Shown here piece after piece: positions 1-8,746 of a stretch of DNA of 14,367 nt. Position numbers and translations under genes: made by a program. The notes beneath the pieces are model-generated. The model did not search any database. It saw only the letters and a program-made list of their open reading frames with translations, and had not been told where the DNA came from. How positions within the stretch are numbered: position 1 is the first letter of the stretch; every line of letters begins with the position of its first letter. The stretch comes from Alphaproteobacteria bacterium (GTDB lineage: Bacteria; Pseudomonadota; Alphaproteobacteria; UBA828): contig JABJCZ010000133.1 in assembly GCA_018668475.1 (NCBI GenBank), positions 1 through 14,367 on the forward strand, given 5' to 3'.

Positions 1-40
1 CATCAGCGGCAGCAGTCGCCTCGTTCACATTGTCCTCCAT
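1..40 (-). CDS. 5' end of an unidentified gene, translationally coupled to the acyl-CoA dehydrogenase (partial)
   Basis: On the minus strand the stop of the acyl-CoA dehydrogenase overlaps an ATG in a TAATG arrangement (ATG at 40-38). The frame stays open to the window edge for 13 codons and reads [14 protein letters not shown] second start is possible: GTG at 28-26, in the same frame, preceded by a good GGAGGA ribosome binding site about four bases upstream. That makes the GTG at least as likely as the ATG. The overlap implies one operon and coupled translation. In valine-degradation clusters the gene next to an isobutyryl-CoA dehydrogenase is often an enoyl-CoA hydratase/3-hydroxyisobutyryl-CoA hydrolase or 3-hydroxyisobutyrate dehydrogenase. 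That is inference, because 13 residues are too few to recognise a family. Confidence 0.55.
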   Translation of the reverse strand, partial: MEDNVNEATAAAD

Positions 41-1179
41 TAATCTTTCAACAGGTCGCGTGCGATAATCACACGCATAATTTCGTTAGTGCCTTCAAGA
101 ATCTGATGGACCCGCAGATCGCGTAAATGGCGCTCGACGGCATGATCCATCAGATAGCCATAGCCACCAAGTAATTGCAGGGCGTCGTTGCATACCGAAA
201 AGCCTGTATCGGTGGCAAGGCGCTTGGCCATGGCGCAGGCGACGGTGGCGTCCGGCGCCTTGGCTTCGAGCTTTGCAGCACCGCGCCAGATCATCATGCG
301 CGCGGCTTCAAGCTCGGTCGCCATGTCTGCAAGTGTGAACTGAAGCGCCTGGAACTCCTTTAGCTTGTGGCCAAACTGCTCGCGCACATTCAAATGTTCG
401 CGGGCGATTTCGAGTGATGCGGTCGCGGCACCCAGTGAGCAGGCGCCGATATTGAGCCGCCCGCCGTCCAGCCCGGCCATTGCGATACCAAAACCCTGCC
501 CCTCCTCGCCAATACGGTTCTCTGCCGGTATGCGGCAGTCCTCGAACATCACCATGGCGGTCGGCTGGCTATGCCACCCCAGTTTCTTCTCCTGCTTGCC
601 AAACGCGAGGCCCGGTGTGTCCTTCTCAACAACAAAACACGATATCCCTTTGGCGCCTTCTCCCCCGGTGCGCGCCATGACCAGATACACATCGCTGGTG
701 CCACCGCCGGAGATAAAGGCTTTGGTACCGTTCAGCACGTAGTCATGGCCGTCGCGGATTGCGCGGGTCTTGAGCGATGCGGCATCAGAACCAGCGCCGG
801 GCTCGGTCAGGCAATAACTGGCGAACAGGTTCATTCGCGTAAGGCCGGGCAGCCAGCGGGTGCGCTGGGCATCATCGCCAAAGGTGTCGATCATCCATGA
901 CGCCATGTTGTGGATGGAGATGTAAGCTGCCGTTGACGCGCAGGCGCTGGACAAAGCCTCAAACACCAACGTGGCCTCGATCCGCCCAAGACTGCTGCCG
1001 CCGACATCGTCACGCACATAAATGCCAGCAAAACCAAGTGCTGCCGCCGCCCGCAGGGCATCGACCGGAAATGTGCAGTCCCGGTCCCACGCGGCTGCAT
1101 GGGGCGCGAACTCTCCGTCCGCAAAGGCTTGAGCAGCCTGCTGGATGGCCCGCTGATCATCGTTCAGTTCAAAATTCAT
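40..1179 (-). CDS. Acyl-CoA dehydrogenase, isobutyryl-CoA dehydrogenase (ACAD8) type
   Basis: A 379-residue FAD enzyme expected to oxidise a short branched acyl-CoA (isobutyryl-CoA to methacrylyl-CoA in valine breakdown), passing electrons to electron transfer flavoprotein in the cytoplasm. The full acyl-CoA dehydrogenase fold is visible: an N-terminal helical domain (about 1-115), the beta domain signature [16 protein letters not shown] (122-137), and a C-terminal helical domain with the [12 protein letters not shown] motif (266-277). The catalytic base is probably Glu362 in [13 protein letters not shown] (358-370). The [15 protein letters not shown] stretch (237-251) is typical of the isobutyryl/short-branched subgroup. 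I start at the ATG at 1179 (MNFELNDDQ), where family members begin; the frame continues 29 codons upstream but that part is low-complexity and family-atypical. No Shine-Dalgarno sequence precedes the ATG. The exact substrate is inferred; a related short-chain or 2-methylbutyryl enzyme is the alternative. Confidence 0.93.
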   Translation of the reverse strand: MNFELNDDQRAIQQAAQAFADGEFAPHAAAWDRDCTFPVDALRAAAALGFAGIYVRDDVGGSSLGRIEATLVFEALSSACASTAAYISIHNMASWMIDTFGDDAQRTRWLPGLTRMNLFASYCLTEPGAGSDAASLKTRAIRDGHDYVLNGTKAFISGGGTSDVYLVMARTGGEGAKGISCFVVEKDTPGLAFGKQEKKLGWHSQPTAMVMFEDCRIPAENRIGEEGQGFGIAMAGLDGGRLNIGACSLGAATASLEIAREHLNVREQFGHKLKEFQALQFTLADMATELEAARMMIWRGAAKLEAKAPDATVACAMAKRLATDTGFSVCNDALQLLGGYGYLMDHAVERHLRDLRVHQILEGTNEIMRVIIARDLLKD

Positions 1180-2410
<1,231 letters not shown>

Positions 2411-2417
2411 AAGCCGG

Positions 2418-3293
2418 CTAACCTCGAATCCAGTCCACCACGGTAGCAATCTGATCATCGACCATCAGTGATGGCGTATGACCGATACCGGGATACTCGA
2501 CAAGTGTTGCCCCCGGCCCGCGCTCGGTCATCTCGCTGGCTGTCGGGGCTGAGAGAATTTCCGAGTCCGCCCCGCGGGTGATCAGAACAGGGCATTCGAT
2601 GCGATCCCAGATAGACCAGAGGTCGAGATCGGGCGCCGGCATCCGCTCCCGCACGACATCCCCGATGCGCGGATCGTGATGGTAAGTATATCCACCTGAT
2701 TCAACTTCGCGCACGCTGTGTTCCGCCAAGCGTGCCCAGTGATCGGCAGGCAGCGCGCCCCACGTGCTGCACACTTCGCGCTGATAGGCCTCGGCTTCAC
2801 CCATATCAGCAAACGACGGAGCGTGGCCAACGCGGGCCGCCAAAGCCGTCATCGGAGCGCTCGCCAGAAATGGCCCGATATCGTTGAGCACCAGTTTACG
2901 GATCAGGCCACGTTCATCCGCGGCAGCACTTCCAGCCACCAGCATGCCCATAATTCCGCCCATCGACGTGCCAACCCAATCAACCTCGGCAATACCAAGA
3001 TGGAGGAGCAGCTCACGAATATCATCAATGTAGGTTGCAGGCGCATAGGCCGCTGGCGTTGCCGGCCACTCGCTACGCCCGCGCCCGGCAACATCGATTG
3101 CCAGCACGCGGTGTGTCTCGGCCAACGACGCCGCCAGCCAGTCGAAGTCGCGACAATTGCGGGTGAGGCCGTGAACACACACCGCCACACGTGAATTCGC
3201 GGAGTCGCCCCACTCAACGTATCCAAGCTTGCGCCCACCCGCAGGCGCGTGGCGACCGACGACAAAATATTCTGTTTCCCGACCTTCAATCAC
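2418..3293 (-). CDS. Alpha/beta hydrolase fold protein
   Basis: A soluble alpha/beta hydrolase of about 291 residues with a complete catalytic set. Numbering from the longer reading (GTG at 3323): oxyanion region VCVHGLTRN (48-56), nucleophile elbow GTSMGG with Ser120, acid Asp253 in TRGADSEIL, and base His282 in GIGHTP. A cap domain lies at about 150-235. There is no signal peptide or membrane segment, so it is cytoplasmic. The family covers esterases, lactonases, C-C hydrolases and haloperoxidase-like enzymes, so the substrate cannot be told. I choose the GTG at 3293 because AGGA lies nine bases upstream; the GTG at 3323 adds ten residues but has only a hairpin in front of it. It is transcribed divergently from the acylase gene and converges with hemB, so it is probably a single-gene unit. 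Confidence 0.87.
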   Translation of the reverse strand: MIEGRETEYFVVGRHAPAGGRKLGYVEWGDSANSRVAVCVHGLTRNCRDFDWLAASLAETHRVLAIDVAGRGRSEWPATPAAYAPATYIDDIRELLLHLGIAEVDWVGTSMGGIMGMLVAGSAAADERGLIRKLVLNDIGPFLASAPMTALAARVGHAPSFADMGEAEAYQREVCSTWGALPADHWARLAEHSVREVESGGYTYHHDPRIGDVVRERMPAPDLDLWSIWDRIECPVLITRGADSEILSAPTASEMTERGPGATLVEYPGIGHTPSLMVDDQIATVVDWIRG

Positions 3294-3334
3294 GTAGGCA
3301 AATCCTGGTTCCCGAGGCGACACGAAAATTGCGG

Positions 3335-3353
3335 TGGGGGTTTAACACCCCCA
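3335..3353 (-). repeat. Perfect hairpin upstream of the alpha/beta hydrolase
   Basis: TGGGGGT (3335-3341) and ACCCCCA (3347-3353) form a perfect 7-bp inverted repeat with a five-base loop. Read on the minus strand it ends 11 bases before the upstream GTG (3323) and 41 bases before the preferred GTG (3293). In hydrolase mRNA it would be a G/C-rich stem followed a few bases later by a short T run. It could reduce initiation at 3323 or act as a weak attenuator; neither is shown. Confidence 0.4.
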
Positions 3354-3396
3354 GGCGCCCCCGCGAAGTGAAATGTGCGGCGGGCCGGTCAAAGGG

Positions 3397-3425
3397 GTGA
3401 CAGAACGCGCGCACATCCGCACAAT
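3397..3425 (+). promoter_or_regulatory. Candidate sigma70-type promoter for the penicillin acylase family gene
   Basis: GTGACA (3397-3402, five of six to TTGACA) and CACAAT (3420-3425, four of six to TATAAT) are separated by exactly 17 bases. Transcription would start near 3432, giving a leader of about 55 bases that carries the hairpin at 3439-3467 and the ribosome binding site AGGGGAGG. The call rests on matching by eye only. Confidence 0.4.
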
Positions 3426-3438
3426 CAACCGGTGTAGT

Positions 3439-3467
3439 TTCGGGTGCCGGTCTTTCTGACACCCGAA
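3439..3467 (+). repeat. Inverted repeat in the leader of the acylase gene
   Basis: TTCGGGTG (3439-3446) and CACCCGAA (3460-3467) form a perfect 8-bp dyad with a 13-base loop, ending only four bases before the AGGGGAGG ribosome binding site (3471-3478). It could be an mRNA hairpin tuning translation or an operator. No T-tract follows, so it is not a terminator. Confidence 0.4.
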
Positions 3468-3486
3468 TCAAGGGGAGGCACAGGCT

Positions 3487-5898
3487 GTGGTCAGACGAAG
3501 ACGACGGAGCAGAGGATTTCGTTGGTGGTGGCCCGTGGCTGCCATAGGCGCATTGGTCGTGCTCGCCTTGATCGTCGTGCTTGCTGGCTGGCTGTGGATG
3601 CGAAGTTCACTGCCCACGGTTGACGGGGAACAATCGGTCGACGGCCTCACCGCGAGCGTCGATATCATTCGCGATTCGAACGGCATTCCCCATATTTTCG
3701 CTGAAGATCAACTCGACGCCTACTTTGCGCTTGGCTTCGTCCACGCGCAGGACCGGCTGTGGCATATGGAGTTCAATCGACGCCTCGGTGCCGCGCGCTT
3801 GTCAGAAATATTTGGCGCCCGCACGCTGAAAATTGACAAATTTCTGCGAACCCTTGGCATATATCACGTCGCCGAAAAAAATTACGCCGGCTTCGACGCC
3901 GACGTACAGGCCGCTTACCAAGCCTATAGCGATGGAGTGAACGCCTATGTGGCAGACCGCGGTGGCCCATTACCACCGGAGTTTGTGATCCTCGGCCATG
4001 AGCCCGAGCCCTGGCGACCGACCGACAGCGTCGTCTGGTTCAAGATGATGGCATGGGACCTTGGCTCCAATGCAATGGACGAGATCCTGCGAAGCGCACT
4101 CGCCGAAAAACTTTCCGATGCCCAGATTGACGATCTCTGGCCCTCATATCCTGACGACGGACCCACGGCTTTGGCGAGGGCTGCCACATCGATGACTGAC
4201 TTGCGAGCCAGCGACCTGTTGGCCGCCATCCCGCTGCGCCCAACGCCTGGCGCTGGGTCGAACAACTGGGTTCTCTCGGGCCAACACACGACGTCGGGCA
4301 AGCCCTTTCTGGCCAATGACCCGCACCTCAGCCTGCAAATGCCGAGCCTCTGGTATCTCGCACACATCAGCGCGCCAGGACTGAACGTCATTGGGGCAAC
4401 ATTTCCTGGTTCACCCAGTTTTGTGCTCGGACGAACCGATACCTTCGCGTGGGGTTTTACCAACACCAACCCTGATGTTCAGGATCTGTTTATTGAGCGC
4501 CTCGATCCGGCGGATGCCGCGCGTTACCTCACGCCGACCGGCAGCGCCCCATTTGTCACACGCGACGAAATCATTCGCGTGAAAGACGGCGACGACGTGC
4601 AGATGACGGTTCGTGAAACTCGCCATGGCCCTGTGGTCGATGACATTCTGGATCACGCGGAATTCGCTGCGCCCAATAACCATGTGCTGGCCCTCGCGTG
4701 GACCGCGCTTTCGCCCGATGACATGACAGGACAGGCCGCCGTCCGGGCTAGCGCTGCATCCGATTGGGACGGCTGGGTTGCCGCGATGCGCGAGTTTCAT
4801 GCGCCACAACAGAATATGGTCTACGCCGATACCCATGGGAATATCGGCTATCTGGCGCCCGGACGAATACCGATCCGGCGCAACGGCAGCGGCTGGATGC
4901 CCTCACCAGGGTGGACCGGCGACTACGACTGGGTTGGGTACGTGCCATTTGCGGCCTTGCCGCGCACCTTCAACCCATCGTCAGGCCGGGTGGTGACCGC
5001 CAACAACAAAGTCGTCGGACCCGATTACGCCTATTTCATAACATATGACTGGGCTCCACCGTTTCGCGCCGAACGGATTGGGACATTACTGGATGCACAA
5101 GACAAACATGACGCCGACAGCTTTGCCTCCATCCAGCGCGACATTGTTTCGCTGGGGGCCCGGCAGCTCTTGCCCGTTTTGAGTGCGCTGGCGACACCGA
5201 CAACCAAAGACGGCGCGGCCGCGCTTAGTCTCCTCGGCAAATGGGACGGCGCGATGGACGCGGAACAAATTGAGCCACTGCTCTACTTCGCGTGGTTGCG
5301 CGAGTTGTCGCGGGCGCTCTTCGCTGACGATCTCGGCACCCTGTTTACAGACTACTGGTCGATCAAGGTTGCCGTGCTCCTGCGCGCTGTGGAGCCTGGT
5401 TCTGGCTGGTGCGATGATCAGCGCACAGATGGCGAAGAGTCGTGCAGCGCAATCGCCGGGCAGGCGCTGGACGTTGCGGTTTCTGATCTCGCGAAACGCT
5501 ACGGTGACGAGCCGGCCAACTGGCAGTGGGGTCAGGCACATTACGCCTACAGCGCACATCAGGTTCTCGGGCAAATACCGGTTCTTGGCCCGATGTTCGA
5601 GATCAAAATCGAAAATGGCGGCGCCCGGGATACGATTAACGCCGCCGGTTTTTCGATCACCAACGAAAACACACCCTTCGTCCAGAACCACGGCCCAGGT
5701 TACCGCGCGATTTATGACCTCGCCGCCCCTGACAGATCACTTTTCATGCATACGACAGGACAATCCGGAAACCCATTTTCCGCACATTATCAAGATTTTG
5801 CGGAGTTATGGCAGGCTGGGCGCCATGTCCCCATGGTCACCGGCCGAGAGCGGATTGAAAGCGACGCGGAAGCGAAACTGGTGCTTCATCCTCGCTGA
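3487..5898 (+). CDS. Penicillin acylase family (Ntn) amidohydrolase, membrane-anchored
   Basis: An 803-residue N-terminal nucleophile hydrolase that should be processed autocatalytically into two chains and act in the periplasm on an amide, such as a beta-lactam side chain, N-acyl-homoserine lactone or other N-acyl compound. A very basic N-terminus (MVRRRRRSR) precedes one hydrophobic segment (about 14-38) without a clear signal peptidase site, suggesting a signal anchor. The alpha chain runs to Gly257; the beta chain starts at Ser258 in GAGSNNWVLSG, the nucleophile. Other family marks are NDPHL (277-281, His280 at beta position 23), PGSPSFVLGRTDTFAWGFTN (308-327), QQNMVYADTHGNIGY (441-455) and VTANNK (503-508) with the probable oxyanion Asn506. 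Beta-23 is His as in AHL and cephalosporin acylases, not Gln as in penicillin G acylase. The GTG start is supported by AGGGGAGG eight bases upstream. Substrate unknown. Confidence 0.9.
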   Translation: MVRRRRRSRGFRWWWPVAAIGALVVLALIVVLAGWLWMRSSLPTVDGEQSVDGLTASVDIIRDSNGIPHIFAEDQLDAYFALGFVHAQDRLWHMEFNRRLGAARLSEIFGARTLKIDKFLRTLGIYHVAEKNYAGFDADVQAAYQAYSDGVNAYVADRGGPLPPEFVILGHEPEPWRPTDSVVWFKMMAWDLGSNAMDEILRSALAEKLSDAQIDDLWPSYPDDGPTALARAATSMTDLRASDLLAAIPLRPTPGAGSNNWVLSGQHTTSGKPFLANDPHLSLQMPSLWYLAHISAPGLNVIGATFPGSPSFVLGRTDTFAWGFTNTNPDVQDLFIERLDPADAARYLTPTGSAPFVTRDEIIRVKDGDDVQMTVRETRHGPVVDDILDHAEFAAPNNHVLALAWTALSPDDMTGQAAVRASAASDWDGWVAAMREFHAPQQNMVYADTHGNIGYLAPGRIPIRRNGSGWMPSPGWTGDYDWVGYVPFAALPRTFNPSSGRVVTANNKVVGPDYAYFITYDWAPPFRAERIGTLLDAQDKHDADSFASIQRDIVSLGARQLLPVLSALATPTTKDGAAALSLLGKWDGAMDAEQIEPLLYFAWLRELSRALFADDLGTLFTDYWSIKVAVLLRAVEPGSGWCDDQRTDGEESCSAIAGQALDVAVSDLAKRYGDEPANWQWGQAHYAYSAHQVLGQIPVLGPMFEIKIENGGARDTINAAGFSITNENTPFVQNHGPGYRAIYDLAAPDRSLFMHTTGQSGNPFSAHYQDFAELWQAGRHVPMVTGRERIESDAEAKLVLHPR

Positions 5899-6027
5899 AC
5901 CCACCCCAATGGCATCTCGCTAGTTAACCTAATCTTCACTGCAAACAAGGTTAACTGCTGGAAATCTTGATTGGATTCCGTGCAGGCAAAACCGCCAGCA
6001 CGGGCGAGACCGTGGGGAATATGCGGA
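5899..6027. promoter_or_regulatory. motA upstream region with a perfect palindromic dyad and CtrA-like site
   Basis: AGTTAACCT (5922-5930) and AGGTTAACT (5948-5956) are a perfect 9-bp inverted repeat with a 17-base spacer; each arm also contains the palindrome GTTAAC. The left arm begins TTAA (5924-5927), and seven bases later comes TTCAC (5935-5939), a one-mismatch fit to the alphaproteobacterial CtrA box TTAA-N7-TTAAC. CtrA controls flagellar and chemotaxis genes in many alphaproteobacteria, so control of motAB is plausible but inferred. The repeat could also form a hairpin after the acylase stop; its stem is A/T-rich and no T-tract follows. The motA ribosome binding site GGGGA lies at 6014-6018. 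Confidence 0.45.
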
Positions 6028-6888
6028 ATGCTATTGATCGTAGGCTCGGGCACTGTGTTGGTATGTGTCGTCGGCGGCTACATAGCCATGGGCGGCAAGA
6101 TCGAAGTTCTGATCCAGCCTATGGAGCTGGTCATTATCGGCGGCGGCGCACTTGGCGCCTTCATCATTGCCAACACCAAAGTGGTTATCAAAGCCGCCTT
6201 CAAAGCCTGCCTTGGGCTGCTCAAATCATCGCGCCATGACAAGGACAGTTTCCTTGAACTACTGACGCTGCTCTACGCGATTTTCAAGCTGTCGCAGACC
6301 AAGGGCATGCTGGCACTCGAGCAGCACGTTGAGAACCCGAAGGAAAGCGCCCTTTTCAATCAGTTTCCAAAATTTGCCGAAGACGAGCACGCCGTCACGT
6401 TCATGTGCGACTACATTCGCCTGATGACCCTCGGTTCCGACAAGGCCCATGAGATGGAAACCTTGATGGATGAAGAAATTGACACCCACCATCAAGAGCA
6501 ACTTGAGATCGCCGGCGCCGTTAATCTGATGTCCGAAGGCCTGCCCGCGCTCGGCATTGTGGCTGCGGTGCTCGGCGTTATTAAGACCATGGCATCGATC
6601 AACGAGCCGCCGGAAGTTCTCGGCCATATGATTGGCGCAGCACTTGTTGGCACGTTCCTCGGCGTTTTGATGTCCTACGGATTTGTTGGGCCGATGGCGC
6701 ATGCGCTGAAAGGCCGGGCGAATACCGACACCAAATATTACACCTGCATCAAGGCCGGCCTACTGGCTTACATGCAGGGTTATGCACCGGCTGTATCTAC
6801 GGAATTTGCCCGCAAAACGCTGTTTGCGCATGAACGGCCAAGCTTTTACGAAGTCGAGGAAGCAGTAGCAGAGTTGCCGGCAGCGTAG
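6028..6888 (+). CDS. motA: Flagellar motor stator protein MotA
   Basis: Inner-membrane stator subunit that forms the proton channel with MotB and pushes on the rotor protein FliG. The 286-residue product aligns end to end with the MotA family: TM1 (about 2-21), TM2 (about 32-50), a cytoplasmic loop with MDEEIDTHH (147-155), TM3 with LPALGIVAAVLG (172-183) and TM4 with LVGTFLGVLMSYGFVGP (206-222), ending in FARKTLFAHERPSF (260-273). The key prolines fall at 173 and 222, the same numbers as in E. coli, which supports the ATG at 6028 (GGGGA nine bases upstream) rather than the upstream TTG at 5971. Of the charged loop residues that contact FliG in E. coli, Glu98 is kept but Arg90 is replaced by Gln, with Lys92 nearby. 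motB follows after 23 bases. Confidence 0.96.
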   Translation: MLLIVGSGTVLVCVVGGYIAMGGKIEVLIQPMELVIIGGGALGAFIIANTKVVIKAAFKACLGLLKSSRHDKDSFLELLTLLYAIFKLSQTKGMLALEQHVENPKESALFNQFPKFAEDEHAVTFMCDYIRLMTLGSDKAHEMETLMDEEIDTHHQEQLEIAGAVNLMSEGLPALGIVAAVLGVIKTMASINEPPEVLGHMIGAALVGTFLGVLMSYGFVGPMAHALKGRANTDTKYYTCIKAGLLAYMQGYAPAVSTEFARKTLFAHERPSFYEVEEAVAELPAA

Positions 6889-6911
6889 CCGAAACCGGAT
6901 AGGGCGCCAAG

Positions 6912-8660
6912 ATGGCCACCAATATCAATGACCTGATTTTTATTAAGCGGGTCAAGAAAGCACATCATGACGAGGGCCACGGCGGCGCCTGGAAGATCGC
7001 GTACGCCGATTTCGTCACCGCGATGATGGCGTTCTTTCTCCTGATGTGGCTACTCAACTCGACGACTGAAACGCAACGCGCGGGAATATCCAATTATTTC
7101 GCACCTGCCAGCGTCAGCCAGGAAATGAGCGGCGCAGGTGGGGTTCTCGGTGGACGAACCATCGATTCACCCGGAGCCAGCGTCTCGGCACATGGCTCGC
7201 CGCGAATTATTCTCGGCAACCCATCGCCCATCCTTGGGAACGCCAAAGAAGAATCCGAAGACATGGTCGGCTCTTTCACTCAGAAGGGTACGGTTGAAAG
7301 CCACAATTACGAAGATGCTTCTGGCAGCGACATGGGGCCACTGTCTGCCCATGACCAGGAGCAGGGTGATGGCGCCTACCTAGGCAATGTCGACAAGAAA
7401 ACCGCGAAGGACTCAAAGAGCGAGGCCCTTGGCACTGGCGAGGCACCCAAGCACCTGGGGCCTGGTGAAGGCGAAGGGGTCAGCCCGGTCAAAGGCGACA
7501 AGCAGGGTTTCGATGCGCGTCAGGGGCCACACGACAACACGCAGTTTGACCCGACGATTGCCCACGGCGACCAGCAGTCGCTTGCCAATGAGGGCGTCGC
7601 TGCCGAGGCCGTCCGCCAGCGCGACATGAGAATGCCACAGAACCTGACAGCCGATGAGCAGGCGCCCTATCGACGCCATATGGCTGAAGAAGAACGCTTT
7701 TCAACGGCCGAACAGGCCCTGAAGCAGGCACTTGCCAATGACCCGGTTCTGAAAAAGTATGGCAAAAACTTCAAGGTCGACAGCAGCAGTGCTGGCCTTC
7801 GCATTCAGATGGTCGACGACGAGAAAAATGCCATGTTCCCACTGGGCAGTGCGGACATGATCGAAATTACGTCCCAACTGCTGGCTAAAGTGGCCGCGAT
7901 GGTCAAGCCAATGTCCAACAAGATCGTGATCGCCGGCCACACCGACGCCATTCCTTATCGTGCCGGTTCAGGGTATGGCAACTGGGAGCTCTCGACTGAC
8001 CGCGCCCATGCCGCCCGGCGAGCACTGGTAGAAGCCGGCGTGTCAGAGGAGCGCATTGTCAACGTTTCGGGTAAAGCCGCGACCGATCCCCTTATCAAGG
8101 CCGACCCAAAAGCAGCAGGCAACCGGCGCATTAGCATCCTGCTCATGCGGGAGAACACGACAGCTGCTGAACTCAATCGCGATCGGTCACTCCATGGCGC
8201 GACTGGTGGCCGTGGATCGTCAGGGTTCAGCCCATCCGGTCGGGAATCAGGCCGTTACACACGTCAGAGCGAACGCCCAAGCCAGACCGGCGGCACGACA
8301 TGGTTTGGCCAGGATGGCAGACCCCTTGATACATCGCGCACCAATAGCGCGCCCATCAATCCAGCGTCAGTGAATGTCGCCCCTGCCCTGCAGCCGGAAG
8401 CCCGCAATACGCAGCCTGTGGCTGCCACCGAGATCCCTGCGGCAGCCGCAACTGCAGACCACGACGCTGCACCTGAGGCCCCCAGTGCCGCCGAGGTAGA
8501 TCATCCAGCCACGGCAGATGTGTCCGCCAACAAAATCGAGCACGAACCGGCTGACCAGGTAGAAATCGGTGAAATAGAAGCCGCCGTTGAACCTGAGATT
8601 GCCGAGGAAATTGACCAGGGCCTGCCACCGGTGGGCGATATCTGGCTGGACCTCGAATAA
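6912..8660 (+). CDS. motB: Flagellar motor stator protein MotB, unusually long
   Basis: Stator subunit that carries the proton-binding aspartate and anchors the complex to peptidoglycan. It has a short cytoplasmic N-terminus, the conserved HGGAWKIAYADFVTAMMAFF (23-42) with Asp33 as proton acceptor, and a single TM (about 31-49). A long, charged, Gly-rich linker follows (about 55-260). An OmpA/Pal peptidoglycan-binding domain (about 285-413) contains the core AGHTDAIPYRAG (341-352), the NWELSTDRAHAARR block (357-370) and NRRISILLM (404-412). The protein then continues for some 168 residues (415-582) as a Ser/Thr/Gly/Arg-rich and later Ala/Pro/acidic low-complexity tail ending in DIWLDLE. E. 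coli MotB is 308 residues and rhizobial ones about 400-450, so 582 is long. Composition matches neighbouring DNA and no frameshift is apparent. The pair forms a two-gene unit. Confidence 0.94.
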   Translation: MATNINDLIFIKRVKKAHHDEGHGGAWKIAYADFVTAMMAFFLLMWLLNSTTETQRAGISNYFAPASVSQEMSGAGGVLGGRTIDSPGASVSAHGSPRIILGNPSPILGNAKEESEDMVGSFTQKGTVESHNYEDASGSDMGPLSAHDQEQGDGAYLGNVDKKTAKDSKSEALGTGEAPKHLGPGEGEGVSPVKGDKQGFDARQGPHDNTQFDPTIAHGDQQSLANEGVAAEAVRQRDMRMPQNLTADEQAPYRRHMAEEERFSTAEQALKQALANDPVLKKYGKNFKVDSSSAGLRIQMVDDEKNAMFPLGSADMIEITSQLLAKVAAMVKPMSNKIVIAGHTDAIPYRAGSGYGNWELSTDRAHAARRALVEAGVSEERIVNVSGKAATDPLIKADPKAAGNRRISILLMRENTTAAELNRDRSLHGATGGRGSSGFSPSGRESGRYTRQSERPSQTGGTTWFGQDGRPLDTSRTNSAPINPASVNVAPALQPEARNTQPVAATEIPAAAATADHDAAPEAPSAAEVDHPATADVSANKIEHEPADQVEIGEIEAAVEPEIAEEIDQGLPPVGDIWLDLE

Positions 8661-8746
8661 CCCATTAAAATTCCGCGCAACCGGGCTGACCAAGGACCGG
8701 CGCCAGGGCAACTTGGGCTCTTGGCAAGTGGGCTGCGGTCCCTATC
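8661..8746 (+). promoter_or_regulatory. Gap before the SLC13-type permease with a sigma54-like element
   Basis: An 86-base gap without a visible terminator for motAB. TTGGCAAGTGGGCTGC (8721-8736) matches the -24/-12 pattern of sigma54 promoters (TTGGCAC-N5-TTGC) with the right GG-to-GC spacing. Transcription would start at about the ATG itself, which is unusual, so a chance match is likely. No Shine-Dalgarno sequence is seen before the permease ATG. Confidence 0.2.

Larger units (their letters stand above)
3294..3486. promoter_or_regulatory. Divergent intergenic region with repeated CGCACA motifs
   Basis: A gap of about 190 bp between the hydrolase and acylase genes. It holds several dyads: TGGGGGT/ACCCCCA, a CGCACA motif present three times (reverse orientation at 3374-3379, forward at 3410-3415 and 3418-3423), and TTCGGGTG/CACCCGAA. 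The CGCACA copies form two alternative 7-bp inverted repeats, 3373-3379 with 3410-3416 and 3374-3380 with 3417-3423. Two of the copies overlap the predicted acylase promoter, so an operator role is possible. No binding-protein family is recognised. Confidence 0.4.

Noticed and set aside
5922..5956. The dyad after the acylase gene as an intrinsic terminator
   Set aside because: The stem is A/T-rich, the 17-base loop is long and no T-tract follows; a protein-binding dyad fits better.
5971..6027. MotA start at TTG 5971
   Set aside because: Starting at ATG 6028 places the conserved prolines at 173 and 222 exactly as in E. coli, and GGGGA precedes that ATG.
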